Source: Streptomyces sp. V3I8 (GTDB taxonomy: Bacteria; Actinomycetota; Actinomycetes; Streptomycetales; Streptomycetaceae). Taken from it: a DNA stretch of 64,000 nt. A program made the translations under genes and the position numbers. How positions within the stretch are numbered: position 1 is the stretch's first letter; each line of letters begins with the position of its first letter. Below, piece by piece: positions 1-8,695 of this stretch. The DNA lies in contig NZ_JAUSZL010000002.1 of NCBI RefSeq assembly GCF_030817535.1, positions 1,364,001 through 1,428,000 of the forward strand, in the 5' to 3' direction. The notes beneath the pieces are model-generated. The model ran no database searches. It was not told the origin of the DNA and was given only the letters and a program-made list of their open reading frames with translations.

Positions 1-403
1 CGTACTTCGTGTTCACCTCGGCCGCGGTGAAGTCACGTCCGATCAGGTCCGGTGCCTTCACCGCGGCCTGGTCCGTGAGCGTGGTGCGGTGCCGGCGGCG
101 CAGACGGACGCCCTCGAGCCCGATGGTCCGCATGATCCTCGCGACCCGCTTGTGGTTGACCGCCGGGCCGCCCTCGTCGCGGAGTTCCGCGGTGATCCTG
201 GGAGCTCCATAGGTGCCGTCGGAGTTCTGGTGGACCTTGCGTATCCGAGCCGTGACCCGGGCTTCGACGATCTGCCGGGCCTCTCTCGCGCCTGCGGTGC
301 GGCGCCAGTAGTAGAAGCTCGAGCGGGCCAGACCGAGGATGTCGCAGAGCCGCTTCACGCCGTATCGGCGCTGGTGATCGTCAACGAACTGATAGCGGTT
401 CAC
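1..403 (-). CDS. IS3-family transposase OrfB, N-terminal part (runs off the window)
   Basis: The frame starts at a GTG (401-403) that overlaps the TGA of the upstream OrfA frame and stays open to position 1. The product contains the typical OrfB N-terminal region: an RYGVKRLC-like stretch, an SSFYYWR segment, then a HTH-like region (VNHKRVARIMR, LRRRHRTT) that precedes the DDE integrase core. The catalytic core lies outside the window. The overlap with OrfA in a different frame is typical of IS3 elements, which make a fused OrfAB transposase by programmed -1 frameshifting. Family assignment is by recognisable motifs; the subgroup is not assigned. Confidence 0.75.
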   Translation of the reverse strand, partial: MNRYQFVDDHQRRYGVKRLCDILGLARSSFYYWRRTAGAREARQIVEARVTARIRKVHQNSDGTYGAPRITAELRDEGGPAVNHKRVARIMRTIGLEGVRLRRRHRTTLTDQAAVKAPDLIGRDFTAAEVNTKY

Positions 404-716
404 CAGCGTGTCTCCGTCGCGAAATACCGGGTCGCCTTGCGGAGAATGTCCCGTTCTTCCTCGAGCTCGCGGATCCTCCTGCGGGCTGCGGCCAGCTCCG
501 CCTGCACCGCGTCACCGCCGGCCGGCGAGGCGGCGGGCGGCGAAGCGGCGGGCGGCTCGCAGTGGCCGCCAGGTCGGCGGCTCGGATCCAGTTCCGCAGT
601 GTCTGGGTGTTCACCCCGAGATCGGCGGCGACCGACTTGATCGTCGCTCCCGGCCTCGAGCGGTACAACGCGACCGCGTCCGCCTTGAACTCGGCGGGGT
701 AATGCTTCATCCCCAT
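400..716 (-). pseudogene. IS3-family OrfA, frameshifted
   Basis: The N-terminal half reads as an OrfA HTH protein (MKHYPAEFKADAVALYR, then SVAADLGVN and LRNWIRAAD). The C-terminal half, a leucine-zipper-like segment ending RELEEERDILRKATRYF, lies in a different minus-strand frame. The switch falls in a GC-rich tract near 510-560, so one continuous product cannot be made. The start at 716 (ATG GGG ATG AAG) is chosen because GGAG lies just upstream and the protein then begins where OrfA proteins usually begin. A sequencing error in the GC-rich tract would be an alternative explanation. Confidence 0.7.
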
Positions 717-746
717 GGGGACTCCGTTCTCCTGGACCATCAAGAT

Positions 747-766
747 CCAAGTGTCTCCGGTGTCCA
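747..766 (-). repeat. Presumed IS3 terminal inverted repeat
   Basis: The minus-strand sequence TGGACACCGGAGACACTTGG lies just upstream of OrfA and starts with TG, as IS3 ends do. The partner repeat is outside the window, so inverted symmetry could not be checked. Confidence 0.5.
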
Positions 767-1115
767 AAACCCGGGGTCAAGGCCCCAGCTCCGGCTCGCC
801 CGTCCACCGGCCACCGACCTGCGGCGACCCTGGGAAAGGCCAGCCGAACCGAACAGACTGACACCCGCCCGCGTTCGCAGAGGCTTCAGAAACCTGCACG
901 CGAAGACCGGGTCACCAGCCGGTGCACCGAAACCGTCCCGGCCCGGACCAGGTCGCCCCCCCGGGTTCGAAGAACCACCGTCAAGCCACCTGTCATGACG
1001 TGGGCAGAGTCCTCACCACCGGCGAAACATACAGCCGACCCGCCCACCACAAGGCCGGCACCAAACCCCGCAGGACAGGCTGACAAGCGACATCCAGGAT
1101 CAGCACACTGAACAC
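767..1115. other. Gap without a supported gene
   Basis: The stretch between the IS end and the next open frame shows no protein with recognisable motifs and no convincing hairpin. It is probably degenerate DNA flanking the insertion. Confidence 0.5.
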
Positions 1116-1382
1116 ATGCGATACGAGGGGAAGTCGAAGCTCGCCGCCGCACGAGCCTTGGTCCCGGTGGCCATCCTTGTCGCATCGCCAGTGCTCCTGA
1201 TAATCGGAGCGCCGGTCCGCCGCCAATACCTCCGCTACATCTACCGGGATGAGGCCCCAACGATCCTGGACAAGGAGCAAGGCCGAATCAGTGTCCACTG
1301 GTTCGTGGTTACGAACCCTCTTCTCGCATGGTTCTGCTGGCCCACGGAGTCGCTTGTCCGACTCATCTCGCGCCGAGGTTAA
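1116..1382 (+). CDS. Possible small membrane protein (88 aa), doubtful
   Basis: The open frame encodes 88 residues with one hydrophobic segment (residues about 11-32, ALVPVAILVASPVLLIIGAPV) followed by an arginine- and tyrosine-rich stretch (RRQYLRYIYRDE). I do not recognise a family. No clear ribosome binding site precedes the ATG, and the position in a decayed IS flank lowers confidence. The hydrophobic segment and less extreme codon use make it slightly more credible than a random frame. Confidence 0.25.
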   Translation: MRYEGKSKLAAARALVPVAILVASPVLLIIGAPVRRQYLRYIYRDEAPTILDKEQGRISVHWFVVTNPLLAWFCWPTESLVRLISRRG

Positions 1383-1422
1383 ACGGCAAGTTTAGAGGTT
1401 GTCCCGTAACCGTTGGCGGTCC

Positions 1423-2478
1423 TCAGGTCATGTCGTGTGGAGCTGTGGCCTCTTGGGTGAGTCGGGAGACCAGTTCGATCCAGCCTCTTTCCAGCCGCTG
1501 CAGCGGTAGGTTGCACTGGTCGCCCAGATGCCGGAGAAGGGCGGGCTCCAGGTAGCCCAGCAGCGCGTGGCTGAACAGTACTGCGTCTGTTTCCGGTGCA
1601 GCCAGGCTGAGCAGGACGCTGACCCGCTCATGGTACGAGCGGCGAGGTGTGCGCTGGTAGCGCTGTTCGGGGGAGGGCTCGGCAGCTATCTGGAGCTCCA
1701 TCTCCTGGGCATAGCGCCGTATGGCGGCCACCCCGAATGCGCGAAGCTGCTCGATGGCCTCGCCACGACCGTCTGCTTGGTCCAAGCCGCTGAGGTGAGC
1801 GGCCTGGAAGGTGTCCTCGGAGTGCTGCAGCAGGGCTTGCAACAGACCTGTGCGGTCGCCGAACCGGCGAAAGACGGTGCCTTTGCCGACACCTGCCGCG
1901 GTAGCCACCGCTTCCATGGTGAGGTGCTTCAGCCCGTGCTCGCGCGTTATTCGTGCCGCGGCGTTGAGCAGGCGGGCGTGGTTGCGTGCCGCGTCCACGC
2001 GCAGCCGTCTGCTGTCCTCGCGAAGATGTGGTGACGGGGGCGCGGGTGGTATTTCACTGTGCTGGTCGCCTGCCAGGCTCGGACAGGAACATGTTCTCGG
2101 CGGAGGAGCATCTTGTCGGTGCGGTGCCGCCTGTGCGACCGTCTCGACGAGGTCCAGCGCCAGGCCAGCAGTGTGCAGCGCGGCTGCGTCGGGCTTCTCG
2201 ACCAGCGGCAGCAGATCGGCCAGAAGGGTGATGAAACGTCCGCCGTTTTCGTGGATGGCCGTCATCGAACCCTCCCATGTCGCGGTCCGGATGCTGACCG
2301 CGCTGAGCGACCCGGTCCCGGCGGCCGACTGCGCAAGAAGCTCGGCCAGGCGATGCTCGAGGCCGGTCGGCTGCCACACACCGTGGCGGAAGTCCCGCAT
2401 GAGGGCCTTGAGTCGTTCCTGGACACTGTTGGGGTGTGAGTGCTGAGAAGGGTGGGGCTCATCGGGGATGGTGGACAC
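1423..2478 (-). CDS. TetR-family regulator with a long N-terminal extension
   Basis: The C-terminal 190 residues are a TetR protein. The DNA-binding region (about residues 165-210) contains ITREHGLKHLTMEAVATAAGVGKGTVFRRFGDR, summarised by VGKGTVFRRF at the recognition helix, and is followed by a helical ligand-binding domain. About 155 residues precede it, with a helical first part and a proline-rich linker (APPPRTCSC, PPAPPSP). Ordinary TetR proteins are about 200 residues, so this is either a real extension or a start set too far upstream. A GTG at 1998 (VDAARNHAR) would give a normal-sized protein. The next gene on the strand is the FAD oxidoreductase at 2670-4532, a plausible target. Confidence 0.7.
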   Translation of the reverse strand: MSTIPDEPHPSQHSHPNSVQERLKALMRDFRHGVWQPTGLEHRLAELLAQSAAGTGSLSAVSIRTATWEGSMTAIHENGGRFITLLADLLPLVEKPDAAALHTAGLALDLVETVAQAAPHRQDAPPPRTCSCPSLAGDQHSEIPPAPPSPHLREDSRRLRVDAARNHARLLNAAARITREHGLKHLTMEAVATAAGVGKGTVFRRFGDRTGLLQALLQHSEDTFQAAHLSGLDQADGRGEAIEQLRAFGVAAIRRYAQEMELQIAAEPSPEQRYQRTPRRSYHERVSVLLSLAAPETDAVLFSHALLGYLEPALLRHLGDQCNLPLQRLERGWIELVSRLTQEATAPHDMT

Positions 2479-2669
2479 TCAGAACGCTCCCAGGTGGATC
2501 GTGGAGTGCGGGCATTGAAGGCTTGGGTGTAGCCGACCCGCCAGTGGCGGTTTCGTGAGTCAGACGGGTGCGGCCCGCATCTGCGGCAGTGCTGGTGGGG
2601 CCCGGCAGCACCGGGGTGGCGCTTTGCAGATGGAAGGTGTCACCCCGGTGGGACCGTCCCGCTCTGAGA

Positions 2670-4532
2670 TCAGTCGCCGGGAAGCAGGACGGTCTCGTCG
2701 CCCTCGAACCAGGCGTTGTCGATCGTCAGCCGGCTGATGCGCCATGTACTTCCGTCGCGCGTCAGGTCCGCGTCGTAGCGGTTCATCATCAGCGCGTGAC
2801 GGGTCCGGTCCGGCTTGGGGCCTTCCTGGGGCAGGTAGTGCTGAGCCATCGCATAGCAGTACACGTGGGCGGTGTCGCCGTCGACAGTGGCGCGGATGTT
2901 GCTGATCACGTGGCTGGTGTCGAGCGGGCCGACCGCCGGGATGAGCGCTCCCACGACGGTGTCGCGCGGCTTGAGCGTGGGGAAGTCGAGACCGATCTTG
3001 CTCGTGGCCGGTGTCAGGTCGACCATGGCGTCCTCGGTCAGTGACGAAGCGAGTAGATCGGCGTCGCCGTGGTCGAGTCCTGCCGTGTAGCGGTGCAGTG
3101 CATCGGCGATCGCGGCGTGGTCGATCAAGCGCTGCAGCTTGTCGTCGGACATCGGGTGCTCCTCGGGGGGAATGTTGTGGTTGAGGCGGAAGAGGTTGTC
3201 CGGGTCGAAGCGCCTCTTGATGCTGCGGAGCCGGTGGTAGTCGGCTTCGTCGTAGGCGGCGCTCACATCGGTGACGCCGGTGTCCTGGGCGGCCATGAAG
3301 TTCAGGTAGCGTCCGCCGGTGGACCAGGGGCGCATCCGCTGCAGAAGCTCATCGGCGTAGGCGTTCATGGCGGTGAAGGCATCGGGTGCCCCGACGCCCA
3401 CGATCCAGAGTGCGAACTGGGCGTCCCGGTGTCCGACGGCGTTGTCCGCGGTCCGGGCCAGGGCGCCGCCGAGGTGACGCAGCTCGACGAAGTGCACCGG
3501 GCAGTCGGCCGTCGGACCTGCGGCGGTCAGGATCTCCTCGATGGCTTCGGCGGTCAGTGAGCGCAGCATCGCGGTACGTTCCATGAACGGTGCCGGATCT
3601 GCCGGATCGTTGTGGATCTGGGCGAAGGACGCGTAGGGCATCGGACCCAGAGTGTCCGCAAGGACAGGGGCGGCCGCCCGCAGCGGCGCAACCAGCCCGG
3701 TGGCCTCGGCTGCCGGGCCGAGGTAGGAAATGCGGACATGCACGGCGAAGCGGTCGGCCAGGAAGGCGGGCACACCGGGCAGGGCCGGCAGGCGCAGCAG
3801 GGCGATCGATGAGCTCAACTCGTCCGGGGCCTCGGCCGTGACCTGGGCATAGGCGTGTAGGACGGCGGCTGCGTCGGCACCGTCGAAGAAGAGACCGCCC
3901 GCCCACAGCTGTTGCACCGGGAAGAGCGCGAACTCCATGGTAGTGACGACACCGAAGTTGCTCTTGCCGCCGCGCAGCGCCCAGAACAAGTCGGGTTCCG
4001 ACGCGTCGTCGCCATGGCGCAACTCGCCGTCGGCTGTCACTACCTCCACAGAGGTGACGTGGTCGGCTGCCCATCCGTGGGCGCGGCCCATGGTGGGGCT
4101 CAAGCCTCCGCCGAGGGTGTAGCCGATGACTCCGACGAGCGGTGAGGAGCCGTTGAGCGGGGCGAGCCCGAACGGGGTCGCCGCGTCGATCACTTGCTGC
4201 CAGCGGGCTCCCGCCGTTACACGGGCTGTGCGGGCTGAGGGGTCGATGCTCACCTGCGTCATGCGGTGAGTGGTGATGAGGACCGCGTCGTCGGCCGGGA
4301 TCGTCGCCTGGTGGCCGGTGGCCATGACGGCGACCGGCAGACGCCGCTGTGCAGCGAAGCGAACGGCGACTTGCACGTCGGTGCTGTTCGCGGCTCCGAC
4401 AACGACGCACGGGTGGTGGGTCACGGCAAGGTTGAAGGGCGCGCACTCATCGGCGAACCCTTCGTCTTCCGGTCCGAGTACGGGCCCGGTGATCTGCGCC
4501 GCCAAAGCGGCGCGTGTGAGTGAATCGAGCAT
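2670..4532 (-). CDS. FAD-linked oxidoreductase fused to a SnoaL-like domain
   Basis: Residues 1-460 form a berberine-bridge/PCMH-type FAD oxidoreductase. The FAD-binding region includes VMATGHQA, whose His is the expected covalent FAD site, GYTLGGGLS and WALRGGKSNFGVV. The end RFDPDNLFRLNHNIPP is the usual terminus of this family. The frame then continues without a stop into about 150 residues of a SnoaL/NTF2-like fold (MSDDKLQRLIDHAAIADALHRY, a TW-I-RL ending). GAGGAG lies 8 nt before that internal ATG, so the second domain looks like a formerly separate gene. Such enzymes oxidise small metabolites, often in secondary metabolism. Substrate unknown. Four SARP-type heptamers lie immediately upstream. 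Confidence 0.8.
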   Translation of the reverse strand: MLDSLTRAALAAQITGPVLGPEDEGFADECAPFNLAVTHHPCVVVGAANSTDVQVAVRFAAQRRLPVAVMATGHQATIPADDAVLITTHRMTQVSIDPSARTARVTAGARWQQVIDAATPFGLAPLNGSSPLVGVIGYTLGGGLSPTMGRAHGWAADHVTSVEVVTADGELRHGDDASEPDLFWALRGGKSNFGVVTTMEFALFPVQQLWAGGLFFDGADAAAVLHAYAQVTAEAPDELSSSIALLRLPALPGVPAFLADRFAVHVRISYLGPAAEATGLVAPLRAAAPVLADTLGPMPYASFAQIHNDPADPAPFMERTAMLRSLTAEAIEEILTAAGPTADCPVHFVELRHLGGALARTADNAVGHRDAQFALWIVGVGAPDAFTAMNAYADELLQRMRPWSTGGRYLNFMAAQDTGVTDVSAAYDEADYHRLRSIKRRFDPDNLFRLNHNIPPEEHPMSDDKLQRLIDHAAIADALHRYTAGLDHGDADLLASSLTEDAMVDLTPATSKIGLDFPTLKPRDTVVGALIPAVGPLDTSHVISNIRATVDGDTAHVYCYAMAQHYLPQEGPKPDRTRHALMMNRYDADLTRDGSTWRISRLTIDNAWFEGDETVLLPGD

Positions 4533-4541
4533 GCGTGCATT

Positions 4542-4581
4542 GCATCGAGCGCTTGTCGACGTGGCGTCGATGGCGCGTCGA
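4542..4581 (-). promoter_or_regulatory. SARP-type direct heptamer repeats before the FAD oxidoreductase
   Basis: On the minus strand four heptamers TCGACGC, TCGACGC, TCGACAA and TCGATGC follow each other at exact 11-bp steps, separated by 4 bp. This is the layout known for SARP activators (heptamers around TCGAGNN). Eight bases after the third heptamer lies TGCAAT (4544-4539), a possible -10 box, and the ATG at 4532 would then coincide with the transcription start, giving a leaderless message. The repeats are seen; the -10 and leaderless start are inferred. Confidence 0.7.
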
Positions 4582-4701
4582 CGAGGCGTTTCGCCCGCGG
4601 GACGCAGGTGGGCTTCCGCACGTTCTCACCGCGGGTGATGCAGGTGATGCGGTGATACGGGGGCTGTGCGGGTACGTCGCCTCGCGCGGCCGCTGCAGGA
4701 A

Positions 4702-6633
4702 TCAGGGCAGCGAGAGCGACACCTTTTCCGCAAGAGCGTCCGGAAGATCAGTGATCTGGTCCAGTACCGCGCGCAGATCCCTTTCGCCGACCGTGTTCTT
4801 GCCGGTCAGGCAGTGGCGCAGCAGCCGGTGCAGCGCTTGCTGGCAGTGCTCGTGTCCCAGCCCGTTGAGGGCCTGGCGCCGCGCGAACGCCTTGACGAGC
4901 CCGAGGAAGTGGTAGTCGCCGTTCTCGCCGGTCTCCACCACATGGGCGTCGACGAGGGCTTCCATGACGGCTGTGGCTTCGTTGACGGGCAGGTCGAGCA
5001 CTGCCGCGGCCATGGCGGCGTCCAGCCTGCCGCAGTCGGGAACGGCGGCGAGGTGGAAGGCGTTGCGGTGGACGGCGTCCATGCGCGCCTGGGCTTCACG
5101 GAACGGTTTGTCGACGATCTTGCAGTCCTCATGCATGACGACCGGCTGGCGCAGATCGTCTTCGAGCTGGGCCAGGATCTGGTCGATCGTCCACGAGGGC
5201 CGGGCATCCAACCGGGCGGCCGCCACATGCACTGAGAGCGGCTGGTAGGAGCAGGCCTGCACCAGGCGGCTGGCCGCTGCCTGCTCCGCGAACACCCGCC
5301 GGGTGCCGGAGATGGCGGCGAGCAAGTGCAACGCGTCCTGGGGCTGTAGGACGCCGAGACGCAGCCAGGGGATTCCGGGCAGGTCGACGATGCGGCGCGC
5401 ACTGGTCATGATGACGGCACAGCCCGGGGAGGCCGGTAGCAGGGGACGCACCTGCTCACCGCTGGATGCCGCGTCCAGGACGATCAGCAGGCGGCGCCCT
5501 GACACGGTCGTACGCCACAGCGCGGCACGTTCGTCCAGCGATGCCGGCAGCCGTGACGCCCCGACCGCGCGCAAGAACTGGCCGAGCACCTCCAGCGGGC
5601 CGACCGGGTCCTTGAAGCCGCCGAGGTCGACGAAGAGTTGCCCATCGGGAAACAGATGGCGCCGGGTGTGTGCAACGTGGACGGCGAGTGTGGTCTTGCC
5701 CATCCCGCCCAGGCCGGTGATGCCGACGACCGGAGCGTGCGCGGCATCACGCAGTGTCAAGGACAGCTCCGCGATCTCTGCGCGGCGCCCGGTGAACACT
5801 GCCGGGTCCGCCGGGAGCTGAGCAGGCGCGGGGGCGAGGGGCGAGGACAGATCACGGTTCGCAGGGACGGGCGAGTCCTCGACCTCGCGCAGGATACGGC
5901 TGTGGAGAGATCGAAGTGCGGGCCCGGGGTCCACACCCAGCTCTTCACGCAGAAGCTGCCGTGCGCGCTGGAAGGCGGCCAGAGCCTCGGCTCGGCGGCC
6001 GGCACGGAACAACGACAGCATGAGCTGTTCGTGCAGCCGCTCCCGCAGTGGGTGCTTCATCGCGGCTGCCCGAATCTCGGACGTCAGATCAGACGGCCCG
6101 CCGACCTCCAGCTCAAGATCGAAGACTTCCTCCAGGGCAGCCAGCTTCAACTCCTCCAGCCGATCACGCTCGAGCTCGAAGAAAGGGCCCCGGACACCCG
6201 ACAGGGCTGGTCCCTGCCACATGCCAAGAGCCTGACGCAGGAGATCGGCAGCACTCGCCGCGGCGCCGACGCGGCGCATTTTGTGAGCCTGGGCGGTCAG
6301 CTCCCGAAATCTCCTCAGGTCAAAAGTCCCGTCACGAACCATGAGACGGTAGCCAGTGCCGGTCGACTCGATGACCGCCATGTCGCCGAGAATCGGGCGC
6401 AGACGATAGACGTAAGTGCGAACGGTGCCCCGAGCGCCTCGAGGCCCGTGCTCGCCCCACAAGGCCTCCAGAATCGCCTCGGTCTCCACTGGGCGCCCTT
6501 CATGCAAAAGCAGCAGAGCGAGCAATCCACGCTGCTGTGGAGATCCGAGGTCGATCTCCTCGTCCCGGTGCCATGCACGGACAGGACCAAGAACTGCAAG
6601 ACGCATCACGCGACCGCACCCTATCTTTTCCAT
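4702..6633 (-). CDS. AfsR/DnrI-type SARP transcriptional activator with NB-ARC domain
   Basis: From this start the product is 643 residues. The N-terminus (about residues 10-100) is the OmpR-like winged helix of SARPs (LAVLGPVRAW, SPQQRGLLALLLLHEG). It is followed by the bacterial transcriptional activation domain (about 105-250, FDLRRFRELT, REELGVDPGPALRSLH) and an NB-ARC ATPase region with Walker A GLGGMGKTT. No TPR region follows, so it is shorter than AfsR. The start at 6633 has GGAG 5 nt upstream; an inner ATG at 6606 is possible. SARPs activate secondary-metabolite genes by binding direct heptamers, and such an array sits before the next gene downstream. Confidence 0.88.
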   Translation of the reverse strand: MEKIGCGRVMRLAVLGPVRAWHRDEEIDLGSPQQRGLLALLLLHEGRPVETEAILEALWGEHGPRGARGTVRTYVYRLRPILGDMAVIESTGTGYRLMVRDGTFDLRRFRELTAQAHKMRRVGAAASAADLLRQALGMWQGPALSGVRGPFFELERDRLEELKLAALEEVFDLELEVGGPSDLTSEIRAAAMKHPLRERLHEQLMLSLFRAGRRAEALAAFQRARQLLREELGVDPGPALRSLHSRILREVEDSPVPANRDLSSPLAPAPAQLPADPAVFTGRRAEIAELSLTLRDAAHAPVVGITGLGGMGKTTLAVHVAHTRRHLFPDGQLFVDLGGFKDPVGPLEVLGQFLRAVGASRLPASLDERAALWRTTVSGRRLLIVLDAASSGEQVRPLLPASPGCAVIMTSARRIVDLPGIPWLRLGVLQPQDALHLLAAISGTRRVFAEQAAASRLVQACSYQPLSVHVAAARLDARPSWTIDQILAQLEDDLRQPVVMHEDCKIVDKPFREAQARMDAVHRNAFHLAAVPDCGRLDAAMAAAVLDLPVNEATAVMEALVDAHVVETGENGDYHFLGLVKAFARRQALNGLGHEHCQQALHRLLRHCLTGKNTVGERDLRAVLDQITDLPDALAEKVSLSLP

Positions 6634-6838
6634 TCCCGCTCCGTTCCGGCCCGGCCAGCGAGGCCGCCACGCGGAGCCGGAACGGCGATCTCTGCGTCCA
6701 GGTTCACCGCCGACCGGACCCACCCACACCGACGTGCCCGACCACAGACGACGGCCGGGCACTTAAACAGTGCCGGCTCCCTGCCTGCGGTCGTACCGGA
6801 CCCCAGGGCGGACACCACAGGTGAGACCCCGCAGGCCG

Positions 6839-7771
6839 TCACGCGGCGTCGGAGGCGAGCGCTTCCTTCACCGCGGCGAAACCGGCGGCGTGCGGGACGA
6901 TGGGCCGGTATCCCAGTTCGGTCACGGCTTTGTCGGTGCGCAGCGTGCACGGCTGTCCGACGAACCACCGGGCGGGCACCGGCACTACCTGGGCGGCGGT
7001 GTCGGCGTCCAGGTCGGGGATGGGCACGTCGACGCCGTAGAGCGAGAAAAGTGTCTCCAGGAAATCTCGCAGGACCACTGGACGCTGGTCGGTGACGAAG
7101 TACGCCTGACCCGGCCGGCCGTGCCGCCAGCCGAGTATCAAGCCCTCGACGGCATTGTCCACGTATGTCACATCGGTGGTGTGCCGGCCGCCGTCGATCC
7201 AGGCGAACTGCCCGGCCTTGGCCGCAGCGGCCAGGCCTTCGGTCAGGCTGCTGTCGGGGCCCCAGACAAACCGCGGCCGTATGGAGACGGTGGTGAAGCC
7301 CGGTGCGTTGGCGTCCAGCAGGACCTGCTCGGCGACGGCCTTTACCGCGCAGTAGGCGGCTTCGGAGTCCGGCCGCAGCGGTGCGGTCTCGTCCACGTCC
7401 AGCAGCGGTTCGCCGGCCAGGAGAGCGGCCTCGCTGCCGCAGTGGACGAAGGTGGCGACCTTCGCGGTACGGGCTGCTTCCACAGCCGCTCGGGTGCCAC
7501 CGGCCGTCACCTGCTCATGGCGCTCGCGGTCGGCGGTGACGTCCGTCTCGGCGGCGAGGTGGAACAGTACGTCGCTGCCTGCCACCGCGTCCTGCCAGCT
7601 GGCCGCCTCTGTCAACTCGCCCCGCACCGGCTGCGCGCCGAGGACCGCGACCCTGTCGGCCGACGCCTCGCTGCGGACCAGTGCGCGGACCGTATGGCCT
7701 TCTGCGACGAGCCGGCGGATCAGGGCCTGTCCGATGAAACCGGAGCCACCCGTAATGAATGCCTGCGACAT
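6839..7771 (-). CDS. NAD(P)-dependent epimerase/dehydratase (extended SDR)
   Basis: This 310-residue protein begins with the Rossmann motif TGGSGFIG and has the catalytic tyrosine and lysine in AYCAVK (about residue 140). An IRPRFVWGP segment and a DVTYVDNAVEG segment are typical of 3-beta-hydroxysteroid dehydrogenase-like/extended SDR proteins. It probably oxidises, reduces or epimerises a small metabolite or sugar nucleotide; the substrate cannot be read. The start has a GAGGGAAGG ribosome binding site. It lies upstream of the SARP gene on the same strand and may belong to that locus. Confidence 0.85.
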   Translation of the reverse strand: MSQAFITGGSGFIGQALIRRLVAEGHTVRALVRSEASADRVAVLGAQPVRGELTEAASWQDAVAGSDVLFHLAAETDVTADRERHEQVTAGGTRAAVEAARTAKVATFVHCGSEAALLAGEPLLDVDETAPLRPDSEAAYCAVKAVAEQVLLDANAPGFTTVSIRPRFVWGPDSSLTEGLAAAAKAGQFAWIDGGRHTTDVTYVDNAVEGLILGWRHGRPGQAYFVTDQRPVVLRDFLETLFSLYGVDVPIPDLDADTAAQVVPVPARWFVGQPCTLRTDKAVTELGYRPIVPHAAGFAAVKEALASDAA

Positions 7772-8339
7772 GGGAGCCTTCCCTCTCGTGTAAGACGCTT
7801 CCCGCTCGCTGCAGGCGGGAGGTCATGTGGTGTGCAGCGATCAGGGGCTGCCCGCTGTTCCCTCGAAGTCATTCATAAGTGGACGGCGTGACATAGAATT
7901 TTTGGATGTCTCACCCTCGTCCCTCTACCGGAGGAGTGCAGAATCTCCGGATGTCGGCGAGAACTCTGTCAATGGCCGGACCGATGACCGGTAGCGCGGT
8001 GAGATCTTGGGCGACGCCCGGTGGCCACGCTCGAGCAGCGGGTCAGCGTCGCGCAGGGCGATGTCGCACAGCCGCGTCGGCGAGTGCGGATGATGAAAGC
8101 AGGGCGCCGAGGAGCAGGAGACGGTCCTGCCCTCCGCCGTAACCGGCGACGGTAGCGACCGCTATGCGCAGGGCGTCCTGCGGTTACGGCAGGTCCTCGC
8201 CGAAAGCGGCTCGTCGACTGGAACGCGGAGTTGTCCGCCGGCGAAAGCGCACGAGCCGGAAACTCCTCAGCCGGGCAATACCGAGGACGTCAGCCGTCGC
8301 CATGCTTCTCACGGTGGGGGCGGCGACTCGGACGGCCGG
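7772..8339. other. Gap without an intact gene, probably decayed coding DNA
   Basis: No intact frame with recognisable motifs is present. Minus-strand fragments such as VATVAGYGGGQDRLLLLGALLSSS and a nearby DADPLLERGH stretch in another frame look protein-like, but they are broken by stops and frameshifts and I cannot assign them. The stretch also holds the upstream region of the epimerase gene. Confidence 0.4.
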
Positions 8340-8695
8340 GGTCACCGTGCCGGCTTGGGTGCATTGAGGAGAATCTGCACGGCCAGCAGGCCCATGAGTG
8401 ACTCTGCCAGGGTGCGGCCAGAGCACGGTCGACCGGCCGACCGCCCAGTGCGTTGCCGACCATGAGGCCGATGTCGAAGAGCACGAGCAGCCAGGCAACG
8501 GCGCTGGTGGGGTATCCCGAGACTTTCGTGAGCGTCAGCGCCGCATAGGAGGCGCCGGACATGCCACCGAATCCGAACGTTGCGATGCCCATCGTCAAGA
8601 GAGTCTGCCAGTTGAAGAGATGTCGCAGATCGGCGGGGAACTCGTCTCTGAGGGGAAGCCGGGCCTCGTGTCCTGTGCCGGTCTCAGAGCGTCTG
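8340..8695 (-). pseudogene. Major facilitator transporter fragment, frameshifted
   Basis: The minus strand encodes an MFS-like stretch: FNWQTLLTMGIATFGFGGMSG, then a helix around LVLFDIGLMVGNALGGRPVDRALA, then after a frameshift near 8410 LMGLLAVQILLNAPKPAR and a stop. Both the N-terminal six helices and the C-terminal end are missing, and the fragment runs into the 3' end of the LysR gene. It looks like the central part of a Cmx/drug-efflux-type transporter. LysR or TetR genes often sit next to such transporters, so the LysR neighbour may once have controlled it. Confidence 0.65.

Larger units (their letters stand above)
1..766 (-). mobile_element. IS3-family insertion sequence, incomplete at the window edge
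   Basis: The minus strand carries an OrfA-like helix-turn-helix protein followed by an overlapping OrfB-like integrase in another frame, the standard IS3 layout. The outer end is placed at 766 because the minus strand starts there with TGGACACCGGAGACACTTGG, which begins with TG and resembles IS3 terminal repeats. The other end lies beyond position 1. OrfA is frameshifted, so this copy is probably inactive. Confidence 0.8.
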
